A DNA stretch of 22,675 nt from a virus: positions 1-22,675 of IMG/VR virus record IMGVR_UViG_3300025137_007464, one strand, 5' to 3'. Shown here in pieces: positions 7,734-14,881 of the stretch. The notes under the pieces were generated by a model. The model saw nothing but the letters and a program-made list of their open reading frames with translations, was not told the origin of the DNA and did not search any database. The translations under genes were made by a program, and so were the position numbers. Every line of letters starts with the position of its first letter. Within the stretch, counting starts at the first letter, position 1.

Positions 7734-7947
7734 AAATTATTTTATCTATAGCCAATATGTTTTTACGTCTACTAGCAACTTGCTGTTGATTACAAATCCT
7801 ATAAACTACGCTACGGTGAATCCCTAAGTCTTCACTTAGTGTTTTTAAATCTCTATAATGTTTCTCTTCAATACCATTATTTGTCCTTAATTTAACACGC
7901 CAGGATATACATTTATTTATAGTTACTGAGCCAATGGGTTTAGTCAT
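7726..7947 (-). CDS. Small HTH-like DNA-binding protein (73 aa)
   Basis: Residues about 33-53 (LKTLSEDLGIHRSVVYRICN) fit a helix-turn-helix: first helix LKTLSEDLG, a short turn at IHRS, then recognition helix VVYRICN. A basic tail follows (ASRRKNILAIDKII). The front part (WRVKLRTNNGIEEKHY) is beta-like, so the layout is short beta element plus HTH, as in small phage-type or NUMOD-associated DNA-binding modules. It lies just downstream of the 112-aa gene in the same direction with a 6-bp gap, so the two may share a transcript, although TATCTAAATATATATG gives it its own TCTA-type start. A role as virus transcription regulator is plausible but inferred. Confidence 0.5.
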   Translation of the reverse strand: MTKPIGSVTINKCISWRVKLRTNNGIEEKHYRDLKTLSEDLGIHRSVVYRICNQQQVASRRKNILAIDKIIFK

Positions 7948-7953
7948 ATATAT

Positions 7954-8292
7954 TTAGATACTTTCATTAGTCTTTAAATTTTCTAACTTAATTTTATTTT
8001 CCTCGGCTTCCTTTTTCAGCCGGTAATATCGGTCTTTAGATCTTTGCTTATTTTCCTCCTGCTTAGCGTAATATCTTGCACGAGCCTTATCATTACGCTC
8101 TTTTCGGCGTTGTTCATATTCCTGAAGTTCTTCTTCTGTCATAGTATCTTTGTCGGGCTTCCATTTTTTTTTATAATACTTAATGACGGCAGCCTTACGA
8201 CTGGCCTCTAATTTTTCGTATTTTTCTTTTAGTAAATGGTCAACAATTTCGTTTTTGATTTCGTTTGCATGAGTCGCGGAGAGGGTAGTCAT
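7954..8292 (-). CDS. Highly charged coiled-coil protein with RYY repeats (112 aa)
   Basis: This is almost entirely charged helix: many Lys, Glu and Arg with a repeated element around R-x-RYY-x-K (KARARYYAKQEENKQ, then SKDRYYRLKKE) and an earlier related KYYKKKW. Such Tyr-containing basic repeats occur in various eukaryotic and viral proteins and could bind nucleic acid; no specific family is claimed. It is the first gene of a two-gene minus-strand group with the HTH-like gene, 6 bp apart. A variant of the shared promoter motif lies just upstream (AATATTGTTATATATATA). Confidence 0.55.
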   Translation of the reverse strand: MTTLSATHANEIKNEIVDHLLKEKYEKLEASRKAAVIKYYKKKWKPDKDTMTEEELQEYEQRRKERNDKARARYYAKQEENKQRSKDRYYRLKKEAEENKIKLENLKTNESI

Positions 8293-8300
8293 TTTTTTCT

Positions 8301-8324
8301 ATATATATATAACAATATTTTTTT
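8301..8324 (-). promoter_or_regulatory. Variant TATCTTTTTATATA promoter motif
   Basis: On the minus strand: A-run, ATATTGTTATATATATAT, then A-run and ATG of the 112-aa gene. Spacing and flanks match the motif before the polymerase-helicase gene, but TCTTT is replaced by TGTTA. Likely a weaker or divergent copy. Confidence 0.45.
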
Positions 8325-8342
8325 AAATAGTAATAAATAATA

Positions 8343-8363
8343 TTTTCATTTAAGAAATGAAAA
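8343..8363. terminator. 9-bp perfect inverted repeat (possible 3'-end hairpin)
   Basis: TTTTCATTT (8343-8351) and AAATGAAAA (8355-8363) are perfect inverted arms around AAG. It lies about 70 bp past the stop of the polymerase-helicase gene on the minus strand and upstream of the 112-aa gene. Hairpins mark transcript 3' ends in mimivirus-like systems; a role here is inferred. The rest of the 141-bp gap (8293-8433) holds only AT-rich sequence. Confidence 0.4.
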
Positions 8364-8433
8364 CACGGATTTAAAGAAAAAATAAAATGTTTTGTTTATA
8401 ATAGAATTATATAGAAATATGTAATTGCATAAA

Positions 8434-10665
8434 TTAAATGTCTATGTTTGGTGCTTCCTCCTCCTCGCTACAATTACCGCTGTCAAGTTCCTCCGCCATT
8501 GTGTAACCTCGCTTTTTCAAATAAGTCCTTACAGAAATAAAATCAAAAGTGAGTATTTTTGTCTTAAATTTCTTGTGGTGCATATCCTTGAATAAATCAC
8601 CAATTGACATAACAAAAGTAATAAAATCTCTTCTATCTTTGTAATTTAATCTATACTCCTCGCAATATTCCTTATAATCTACGTACAAGTCTTTTTGGCC
8701 TACGTAATCGTCTCCTTTGTATTGTGGAAATGTCTTCTCAACTCCAAAATAGTCAACCATAAAAGACATAGCAGGATTAGAACTAGTAGCCATAAGACGA
8801 TTATAAATATTAGATTTAGGAAAGTCGCTAAAATCGCGCTTATCAATGTCACGCTGCATTAGTTCATTATAAAATAATTTCATAGCGTTAGGGTTACCGA
8901 AAGCCTTAACAGTTTCTTTTATCTCGGCTACCGTCATTTTTTCGCGCTTACTCTCAATGGGAACAAATCTACGGTTTGTATCACTTACACAAATAACATT
9001 TTCGTTATTAGTAGTGGCTATAACACGGTGATAGACCTTGATCTCTTTACGCTGTTGGAATTTTGCATTTACACTAGCGGTATCATTTGTAACAAAGTCT
9101 TTTAATTTATCAATGAACTGCTGATTTTTGCTTAACTCTTCAAAACAAATAAGCATTTTATTAGTTACGGCGTCGTTGAAATCGCCAAAAATGTACTGTT
9201 CAGGCTTAGAAGTTTTAAAAGCGTATTTTGTTTTATTATCATTGCACAACATGGAGGCAATAAAATCAACAAACATAGTTTTACCGATACCTTCGCCAGC
9301 CTTGAAAATGAGCATAGAATTAGTCCGCTCAGTCGGGTGCTGAAAAAGGTGAGCCAACCAATCAAGTACATAATTAAACATATCACTAACATTATTGGAG
9401 TTATCGTTGCATAGTTGCAAAACGTGGTTTTTAATAATATTTAAATCGTCATAGTCTGTATTAGTAATAATCTCGGGCTTATACTGTTCTACAAAAAATC
9501 CGGAAAACGTATTGAAAAGACGGGGCGGACAATCTTCAAGACTTGGGATAAAAGTCTTATCGTCGTAGGTTTTACGTTCACAGTCCAATAACCAATTACG
9601 AATAAAAGAAGACGGCTTAGCGGTAAATACTGCATGTGAATTATTACCTATAAACATTTTGTGGGCTTCATAGCCATTAATTAAATCGTCCTTAGACATT
9701 TCGCTAAAAGTACCGTCGCAGTGACGTTCAATAAAACGCTTTGGTTTATGCACAAAGCCTACTATTTTTTCAAACTGTTCTTTTAATTCTTCGTATTCCT
9801 TAACTGCTACCGCTTGTCCGTGAACGTCGTAGTTCTCAATAATCTCCTTAGGTATATCAAGAAACTCCGCCATTTCTTTCTTAATAAAAGTTATTTGTTC
9901 GTAGCCAGATTCATTTTTAATAAATTTATTCATTTCATTTAATAAATTATTTTCTATAGACTTGGGAACGAAAAAGCCGTCGTGTAGATCTGCAACGGCG
10001 AAACAGTTCTTAGATTCTAAGAAGTCCATAGCCTTTTCAACAATAGCCCACTCAATAGTAAAATAGACATGAGCCAACAATTTGCCTCGTGGGTTGTTCT
10101 TGTGTAGTTGCTGTCCTTTCCTAGTTACGTAAAGCCTATCACGCTGGAAGTCGTCATGATTCCAAATAAAGTCCTGAACCATTTTAACCTCCTTGTCTAG
10201 AGCAGTCATTTTACTTGGGTCGTACCAGCCGTCGTAGTTGTCAAAAGGCTTTTTAGCGTAAACCTTTTTAGCCTCGTCTCGGCTCATACCTTTACTAATC
10301 CACTTCTGGAGACAAGCGTCGCGATTTTGAAAATGATTCTCAATCTCTGGTATATCCAATTCGTATTTGTCTGCTAGATAAACAAGAACAGCAAACACAC
10401 TAGCCTTAATATCTACGTCTATGTAATTCTGGTAGGCTAAGGTATTGCGTACTTTACGTGAAAGGCCAGCCAATCCCTTACTGCACCAGTTACGGTCGTC
10501 TAGAAAAACACCGCCCTTTTTGTACATTGGGGTAACCTTATTATTTTTAGATTTAAGTTTAGGTAGCAGTTTCTTATCATAGTCTGCAAGTTCTTCGTAA
10601 TTATTCTGGATAATATAGTCAATAAATTTAGAGTTGATAATCTCCTCGTGTCTCTGTCTGGTCAT
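8434..10665 (-). CDS. TVpol-type polymerase / superfamily 3 helicase fusion (743 aa)
   Basis: This is the predicted replication protein. The N-terminal ~290 residues carry PolA-like landmarks of the TVpol group: YIDVDIKASVFAVLVYL at 81-97 (motif A, Asp83/Asp85), RGKLLAHVYFTIEWAI at 193-208 in the motif-B region, and VADLHDGFFV at 224-233 (motif C, His228-Asp229). The C-terminal half is an SF3 helicase: Walker A AGEGIGKT at 456-463, Walker B MLICFEE ending Glu509-Glu510, motif C VIATTNN at 548-554, and the arginine finger in DTNRRF at 562-567. The tail is acidic (Glu-rich, EEEEAPNIDI). Polymerase-helicase fusions of this kind are known in virophages and PLVs. A strong promoter motif precedes the ATG. 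Whether the polymerase half is active is not certain from motifs alone. Confidence 0.85.
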   Translation of the reverse strand: MTRQRHEEIINSKFIDYIIQNNYEELADYDKKLLPKLKSKNNKVTPMYKKGGVFLDDRNWCSKGLAGLSRKVRNTLAYQNYIDVDIKASVFAVLVYLADKYELDIPEIENHFQNRDACLQKWISKGMSRDEAKKVYAKKPFDNYDGWYDPSKMTALDKEVKMVQDFIWNHDDFQRDRLYVTRKGQQLHKNNPRGKLLAHVYFTIEWAIVEKAMDFLESKNCFAVADLHDGFFVPKSIENNLLNEMNKFIKNESGYEQITFIKKEMAEFLDIPKEIIENYDVHGQAVAVKEYEELKEQFEKIVGFVHKPKRFIERHCDGTFSEMSKDDLINGYEAHKMFIGNNSHAVFTAKPSSFIRNWLLDCERKTYDDKTFIPSLEDCPPRLFNTFSGFFVEQYKPEIITNTDYDDLNIIKNHVLQLCNDNSNNVSDMFNYVLDWLAHLFQHPTERTNSMLIFKAGEGIGKTMFVDFIASMLCNDNKTKYAFKTSKPEQYIFGDFNDAVTNKMLICFEELSKNQQFIDKLKDFVTNDTASVNAKFQQRKEIKVYHRVIATTNNENVICVSDTNRRFVPIESKREKMTVAEIKETVKAFGNPNAMKLFYNELMQRDIDKRDFSDFPKSNIYNRLMATSSNPAMSFMVDYFGVEKTFPQYKGDDYVGQKDLYVDYKEYCEEYRLNYKDRRDFITFVMSIGDLFKDMHHKKFKTKILTFDFISVRTYLKKRGYTMAEELDSGNCSEEEEAPNIDI

Positions 10666-10676
10666 TTTTTTTATAT

Positions 10677-10698
10677 ATATATAAAAAGATATTTTTTT
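10677..10698 (-). promoter_or_regulatory. TATCTTTTTATATA promoter motif of the replication gene
   Basis: On the minus strand: A-run, ATATCTTTTTATATATATAT, short A-run, ATG. It is nearly identical to the motif before the 72-aa gene, over more than 25 bp including the flanks. Confidence 0.6.
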
Positions 10699-10706
10699 AA
10701 ATACTT

Positions 10707-10728
10707 TTAATTAATTAATTAATTAATT
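10707..10728. repeat. (TTAA)n microsatellite
   Basis: Five TTAA units plus TT lie just upstream of the replication-gene promoter, in the 116-bp gap after the Lys-rich SAP-like gene. This could be simple slippage. TTAA is also an insertion target for some transposons, but no element is seen. Confidence 0.6.
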
Positions 10729-10781
10729 CTATATAAACTGAGTAAATCTTGATACTTAAAGAAAATTAAAAATAAAATCAA

Positions 10782-11774
10782 CTAATTTGCAACCTTTCCG
10801 TCTTTTTCAAATTTGTTTATTGCTGCTTTATCTCTATCAAAGTCAATCAATTTAGAGCCGTCCATTAAAGCCAATTTTAAGTATGTATTAACTTTTTTAT
10901 TTTTCTTTCTTTTTTCAAAAGCCTCTTTGGCGTCTTTTAATTCATTGGGTGTAGGTTTTTTTCCTTTACCCTCACTAAACCGGATCTCCTGTCTAAATGT
11001 GTCGTCTTTATCGTCTGGGTCTTGCGACAATACATAAATATGTAAGCCACTTCTAGGTTTTCTGCCGAATACCGTAGTGCTACCGCTACTATTGTACTTA
11101 GTTATCATTATACCTTCTAACCTTTCTAATTCTGTTAGGGTCTTAGCCTCTTTAATATCTTTTAAATAAATTGGAGCAGATTTAGGCTCTCCTTTTAGTC
11201 CTTCTATTGGGATATCTTTTAATTTATCTTTTCTTTTTTCATAGACTTCCATGACTTCTTTTCTTTTTTTACTTAATTGTGACTCTTCTTTTTTTTTATC
11301 GGGGAATAGGCTACCCTTTTCTTCTTCAGGTGCCTTGGCGAATGCTTCGTTGAATGCTTTGGCGTCTTCTTTAGACATTGGTTTAGGCTTTTTCTTAGCC
11401 TCCTTTGCAGCCTTCTTCATTGGCTCTTTTTTATCACCGTCTTTATCAAGGTCTAAAAAATCTGGCTTAGCCTTCTTAACCTTAATCTTTTTCTTTTCAG
11501 TACCGAACTTTTCAACCGGCTTCTTCGCTGCTTCTTTCTCACTGGCTTTCTGGGCTTTCCTGCCTTCACGTGTCGCACGGGCTTCATTTGTTAACTTAGT
11601 AAGCAATTGCTTATCCATAGGTTTTTTTGCACTAATCTTCGCTAAGATTTCGGCTTTTTTCAGTTTAGAAATAGGTTTAATGTCAAGTTCTTTATTGTAC
11701 TTACTGACTAATTTTTTTACTTCAGTTACAGGTAGGGCGGTAAGGTGTTCTAAGAGTTTTGCTCTAAAGGACAT
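10782..11774 (-). CDS. Lys-rich SAP-like protein with DxDxDG loop (330 aa)
   Basis: The N-terminal ~50 residues (LPVTEVKKLVSKYNKEL, then KPISKLKKAEILAKI) fit a SAP-like DNA-binding fold, similar to the first gene of the window. A very Lys/Ala/Glu-rich middle follows. PDFLDLDKDGDKKEPMKKA at 104-122 holds a D-x-D-x-DG loop like those in EF-hand or dockerin-type calcium sites; similar PDFLDxDxDG stretches are, from memory, frequent in phage proteins. The C-terminal ~130 residues are more globular (GRKPRSGLHIYVLSQDPDDK) with no recognised family. The ATG is 45 bp from the proposed start of the divergent 80-aa gene, and TTCTACTTTATACATATAAC precedes it. It could be a DNA-condensing or scaffold protein; this is inference. 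Confidence 0.6.
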   Translation of the reverse strand: MSFRAKLLEHLTALPVTEVKKLVSKYNKELDIKPISKLKKAEILAKISAKKPMDKQLLTKLTNEARATREGRKAQKASEKEAAKKPVEKFGTEKKKIKVKKAKPDFLDLDKDGDKKEPMKKAAKEAKKKPKPMSKEDAKAFNEAFAKAPEEEKGSLFPDKKKEESQLSKKRKEVMEVYEKRKDKLKDIPIEGLKGEPKSAPIYLKDIKEAKTLTELERLEGIMITKYNSSGSTTVFGRKPRSGLHIYVLSQDPDDKDDTFRQEIRFSEGKGKKPTPNELKDAKEAFEKRKKNKKVNTYLKLALMDGSKLIDFDRDKAAINKFEKDGKVAN

Positions 11775-11819
11775 GGTTATATGTATAAAGTAGAAAAAAA
11801 AAACAAAATAATATTAATA
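11775..11819. promoter_or_regulatory. Divergent spacer with poly-A tract
   Basis: This short region separates the start of the Lys-rich SAP-like gene (minus) from the chosen start of the 80-aa gene (plus). A ten-base A tract at its centre is followed by ACAAAATAATATTAATA. On the minus strand it reads T-run then TCTACTTTATACATATAACC, a TCTA-type promoter candidate. Confidence 0.4.
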
Positions 11820-12062
11820 ATGCTTGAGGGAGAATATCTTGAATTGGTGAATCAATTAAAAGAACAGTTTAACGAAAAAGATAAAGAAGTAATTAAAATG
11901 CAAGAAGAAGTAGCCGAACTTAAAAAATGTATAATTAGTGCCTACGGCTTCATTCGCATAGTAGATATGGTAAGCGAGCACGCAGAACTAGATTACGAGG
12001 TCAAGAATATGATTGAAATCCTGAGAACGTACTTAAGCGATAGTTATGATAACTTTTTTTAA
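11820..12062 (+). CDS. Small coiled-coil protein (80 aa)
   Basis: From MLEGEYLEL the chain is a strong coiled coil (VNQLKEQFNEKDKEVIKMQ, then EEVAELKKCI) followed by a second helical part (YGFIRIVDMVSEHAELDYEV). An earlier in-frame ATG at 11781 would add 13 residues of low-complexity MYKVEKKNKIILI that lie in the A-rich promoter-like DNA, so the later start is preferred. The stop overlaps the stop of the convergent basic-protein gene by 4 bp. No family is recognised. Confidence 0.5.
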   Translation: MLEGEYLELVNQLKEQFNEKDKEVIKMQEEVAELKKCIISAYGFIRIVDMVSEHAELDYEVKNMIEILRTYLSDSYDNFF

Positions 12063-12280
12063 TCTACATATTTTTTTACATAACTATGGGCTTTGCTTCT
12101 ATCAACGCCTAACCGCTGTAAAGCCTTCATTGCTTTGATATGTTTATCACTATGGTGTTTCTTATGTTCTTTATAATAATCAGCGTCACTCATTGCAGAC
12201 ATAGAGCCCTTTGGCTTAGAACTTTTAGGGCTATTTTTTTTTTCCATGGACATTCTGGGCATTCGCGAAGAACCGTACAT
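12059..12280 (-). CDS. Small basic His/Lys-rich protein (73 aa)
   Basis: A Ser/Pro/Lys-rich, likely disordered front (MYGSSRMPRMSMEKKNSPKS) is followed by a His-rich helical region (YYKEHKKHHSDKHIKAMKAL) and RLGVDRSKAHSYVKKYV. No family is recognised. The ATG lies 3 bp after the stop of the HNH endonuclease gene in the same direction, so the two are probably co-transcribed. Basic charge suggests nucleic-acid or virion association. The front end recalls the 95-aa basic protein at 19996-20283 in general style (MPSHYGSKPKNSPPKRK), though no real alignment is claimed. Confidence 0.5.
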   Translation of the reverse strand: MYGSSRMPRMSMEKKNSPKSSKPKGSMSAMSDADYYKEHKKHHSDKHIKAMKALQRLGVDRSKAHSYVKKYVD

Positions 12281-12283
12281 TTT

Positions 12284-12946
12284 TTATACATTATCAACAG
12301 GTTTTTTTTTATTTCCTAAATTTTCTAGAAAATCCCAAAGGGGCACGTAATCGTCGCTAGTTACTTGTCCTACATTCTTTTCAACCAATTTAAGTTTATC
12401 TATAAGATTTTCATATTGAGGAACTGGCTTAGCCTTTTTAACTACTCTACCGGCGACACCGAAGAGATTATTCATTTTCTCAAGGTTTTCTCTTTTAGTA
12501 ATATATTGACAATTTTCAGGACTATAATCACCGTCATTATCTATTCTATCAATTTGTAAATTGTTTTCTTCAGTAAAGCCGTTGGCTAGCGACCACTTGC
12601 AAAAATTATCTAATCCATTTCTAGAGTCCAGCCACTCTAGACAAATCCCTATACCTCTACCACCATAGAATCTAAAACCTTTATTTTTGGTATTGTAGCA
12701 ACGGTGCACCATATTATGATATTTATTATATAACTTAGTTTTACTATACCCGTGAGTGGTATTGTCAGGATCTAGAGTTTTTGCATTACACTGTAAGCAT
12801 AAATCAGTTTTTCTAATTCTATATTTATCAATCCTTTGTAATCGTTCTTTTTTACAATGGATACAAGTAACTTTTACAAAATTATACTTTTTACCCTTTT
12901 TATTAGGTACAGCAATTAATTGAAGCCCCTCTTCGTCTATATTCAT
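12284..12946 (-). CDS. HNH-family endonuclease with zinc ribbon (220 aa)
   Basis: This is a predicted DNA endonuclease of the phage-type HNH group. A CxxC pair at Cys28/31 and another at Cys50/53 form a zinc ribbon. The core reads YNKYHNMVHRCYNTKNKGFR, then FYGGRGIGICLEWLDSR, then IDRIDNDGDYSPENCQYIT at 132-150, the hallmark DRIDNxGxYxPxNC pattern. In this group the first His of the HNH motif is commonly replaced by Asp. A Lys-rich C-terminal extension (165-220) is unassigned. The frame is open 19 codons further upstream, but Met at 12946 is preferred because the upstream part overlaps the divergent gene at 12986. Such genes are often mobile (homing-like) and may explain the neighbouring recombinase remnant. 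Confidence in the family is high, in the substrate low. Confidence 0.8.
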   Translation of the reverse strand: MNIDEEGLQLIAVPNKKGKKYNFVKVTCIHCKKERLQRIDKYRIRKTDLCLQCNAKTLDPDNTTHGYSKTKLYNKYHNMVHRCYNTKNKGFRFYGGRGIGICLEWLDSRNGLDNFCKWSLANGFTEENNLQIDRIDNDGDYSPENCQYITKRENLEKMNNLFGVAGRVVKKAKPVPQYENLIDKLKLVEKNVGQVTSDDYVPLWDFLENLGNKKKPVDNV

Positions 12947-12985
12947 ATATAAAATGTCTCTATATTTATTATATAAAACAAACGC
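12947..12985. promoter_or_regulatory. Divergent AT-rich promoter region
   Basis: These 39 bp lie between the HNH gene (minus) and the recombinase-like gene (plus). On the plus strand TCTATATTTATTATATAAAA precedes the ATG at 12986, a TCTA-type candidate. The minus direction has TTTTATATATG. Confidence 0.4.
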
Positions 12986-13819
12986 ATGTTGAAATTTAAA
13001 CAATACGATTTTAAAGAGTCTTTACTCAATCTTAAAAGACTTAATCGCGTGTTTCCTGATTTCTATAACTTTGACGCTAATACATGGGACACCACGATTA
13101 TTGAAAACACGGAAGAACTGACAGCACAATTATTAAGCCGATACTCTCCGCTGACTACTTTAAAAACGCTGGAATTTATAGTAGTATTTTTAGAAGTTCA
13201 TTCAATGCCCGAAGGAGTAATAGAGGAGTACAACGAAACAATTAGCGACTTAATAGATATGAAAAATAACCCGAACACATACTTAAAAATAGCAAGTTTT
13301 AGACCGCTTCACGATATTATAGAGGAGTGTCACGACGAATTTTTAATGGCTAATGTTAGTTTTACTAATTTCCGTAATTTTATGTTTTTGGCTTTTTTGG
13401 TTTACGAAGTACCGATAAAATTGCACCACCTAATATTCGTAGAATACGTAAAAAATAAAACACCAGCCGACTGCTTAAATAAAGACATTTACCTGCTGCA
13501 CGAAACAAATAAAAACACATTTACCTTAATATTAAATAAACGACATAATAAAAGATTACAAAAACAAATATGCTATACAATCCGCTCTAGTATGGTTAAT
13601 AAAATTTTACTTAAATACATTTCGCATTATAAAAAGCCGTACTTAAATATATTCTTCACCTCAGCAAGTGGAAGGCTTTTAAAAAAATCTAATATCTCTA
13701 ATGGTATTATGAATTTTACTAAAAAAATAATAGATATACCCGTAACAATACACGACTTAAGACAAGCATACCTAAGCCTACCTGATTACGAACATTACAA
13801 GGAGATTTTTACTTTTTAG
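12986..13819 (+). CDS. Degenerate, C-terminally short tyrosine-recombinase-like protein (277 aa)
   Basis: The layout resembles a tyrosine recombinase: an N-terminal helical core-binding-like region (30-75, TAQLLSRYSPLTTLKTLEFI), a catalytic-type helix (FMFLAFLVYEVPIKLHHLIF at 132-151), a Lys-bearing beta region (TLILNKRHNKR, 180-190) and the H-x-x-R box HDLRQAYLS at 256-264. Two features suggest loss of activity. The box I position expected to be Arg appears to be Lys145. The chain also ends 13 residues after the HxxR box, before where the second His/Trp and the catalytic Tyr normally sit. No continuation is seen in other frames, because the fibre-like gene occupies the opposite strand from 13809. 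It may be an integrase remnant or a DNA-binding protein derived from one. Confidence 0.55.
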   Translation: MLKFKQYDFKESLLNLKRLNRVFPDFYNFDANTWDTTIIENTEELTAQLLSRYSPLTTLKTLEFIVVFLEVHSMPEGVIEEYNETISDLIDMKNNPNTYLKIASFRPLHDIIEECHDEFLMANVSFTNFRNFMFLAFLVYEVPIKLHHLIFVEYVKNKTPADCLNKDIYLLHETNKNTFTLILNKRHNKRLQKQICYTIRSSMVNKILLKYISHYKKPYLNIFFTSASGRLLKKSNISNGIMNFTKKIIDIPVTIHDLRQAYLSLPDYEHYKEIFTF

Positions 13820-14801
13820 AAGTAATAATAGTTAATGACTTACCACTACCAGTGGTGTTAGCCTGTGATATTCTAATATATCTTACGGCAGTGTCTGTAA
13901 TGTTAACTGCAAAATCACCAGTAGAAAAGTTCTGGGATACGAAGTAGATTGGGGCTAAGAAAAATGTAGAGTTATCATTACTTATCTGTACGTTAATTTG
14001 GTCACTTGTATTATTACTATTACCGAAAATGGCTACGTTAACGAATCCATTCATATCCGCAGCAGTTGAATTAGTGGTAACACCTGCACCAGGAGAAGCA
14101 GTTTCACTAGAAGCGGTTACGTTAGCACCGGCTGAAGAGACTGGGATTGAGGACTGGTTACTGGCGATTACGACAGAGAGCGAGTCGCTCATGATATCCT
14201 GACCGAGGGCTGCTGGGAGTTTTGCTGAGATCCCTGTTAAGGTAGTTGAAGCGGTGGCGGTGCTTGTGTCTATAGTTCCTAGGTGTGCTTCAGCATTAGT
14301 TAGAATACCGTTAGCAGTGTTCTGTAAAGAACTAGTAGCGACATTAGACTGAATACTTGATAAACTAGCGTCCATAGTCTGTAATTCGCCTAGAGCAGCA
14401 CCTAGGGTTGATTCAGTAGCAGCACCAGAGGGTAAGGCTGAGGTGATTACGTCTACCTGAAATTCATTACCTGAAACAGCGGCGGCTAAGGCGGTTGTAT
14501 TACTAGCGACAGTAGAAAGCGAAGATTCAGTAGCAGCACCAGAGGGTAAGGCTGAGGTGATTACGTCTACCTGAAATTCACTACCTGAAACAGCGCCTGC
14601 TAAGGTAGCAAGTGAAGAGTTGGCGGTTGACTGATTAGAAGAAGTAGCGAGACCGATTGAGTTACCGGTGACGTCTACGTTGGCTGATAATGCACCGCCA
14701 CCGCTAGAGGCGATATCCATTTTTAAGTGGCCTGCGGCGGTTACTTCGCAGTTTTGTAAAACATTACTGGGGTTAACTCCTACTATGAGAGAGCCTGACA
14801 T
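13809..14801 (-). CDS. Repeat-containing fibre-like virion protein (330 aa)
   Basis: This is a Ser/Thr/Ala/Asn-rich, Cys-free beta-type protein. Two copies of FQVDVITSALPSGAATES lie in the first half, 38 residues apart, followed by helical or coiled spacers (SSLSTVASNTTALAAAVSG). LPAALGQDIMSDSLSVVIAS plus NQSSIPV, from memory, matches a motif common in tailed-phage tail or neck proteins (LGQKxMxxSLPVVxASDQS). The C-terminus (GFVNVAIFGNSNNTSDQINV and following strands, ending RYIRISQANTTGSGKSLTII) fits a beta-sandwich receptor-binding head. A role as virion fibre or spike is inferred. It starts divergently from the Lys-rich coiled-coil gene and its end overlaps the recombinase-like gene by 11 bp. 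Confidence 0.6.
   Translation of the reverse strand: MSGSLIVGVNPSNVLQNCEVTAAGHLKMDIASSGGGALSANVDVTGNSIGLATSSNQSTANSSLATLAGAVSGSEFQVDVITSALPSGAATESSLSTVASNTTALAAAVSGNEFQVDVITSALPSGAATESTLGAALGELQTMDASLSSIQSNVATSSLQNTANGILTNAEAHLGTIDTSTATASTTLTGISAKLPAALGQDIMSDSLSVVIASNQSSIPVSSAGANVTASSETASPGAGVTTNSTAADMNGFVNVAIFGNSNNTSDQINVQISNDNSTFFLAPIYFVSQNFSTGDFAVNITDTAVRYIRISQANTTGSGKSLTIITSKK
14410..14481 (-). repeat. 72-bp direct repeat in fibre gene, copy 1
   Basis: Nearly identical to 14524-14595 (one difference seen, CATT versus CACT), with starts 114 bp (38 codons) apart, so the reading frame is preserved. It encodes the FQVDVITSALPSGAATES element. Confidence 0.85.
14524..14595 (-). repeat. 72-bp direct repeat in fibre gene, copy 2
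   Basis: Partner of 14410-14481. Near identity at the DNA level, including synonymous sites, points to recent duplication or gene conversion inside the fibre-like gene. Confidence 0.85.
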
Positions 14802-14881
14802 TTTTGGTTTTGGTACTATATACCAACATATTATTGAGGGCTAAAATTTTTAAATAATTTTCTATATTTAATTTATAAATC
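14802..14881. promoter_or_regulatory. Divergent promoter region between fibre-like and coiled-coil genes
   Basis: This is an 80-bp AT-rich spacer. TTGGTA (14810-14815) and TACCAA (14821-14826) form an inverted repeat just upstream of the fibre-like ATG. On the plus strand TTTTCTATATTTAATTTATA ends a few bases before the coiled-coil ATG and has the TCTA core. Confidence 0.45.

Noticed and set aside
10707-10728. Transposon insertion footprint at the TTAA repeat.
   Set aside because: There is no element, target duplication or transposase nearby. A simple microsatellite explains it.
11251-11793. 180-aa plus-strand frame opposite the Lys-rich SAP-like gene.
   Set aside because: The translation is Phe/Leu/Ser-rich, as expected from the complement of Lys/Glu codons, and it overlaps the divergent promoter.
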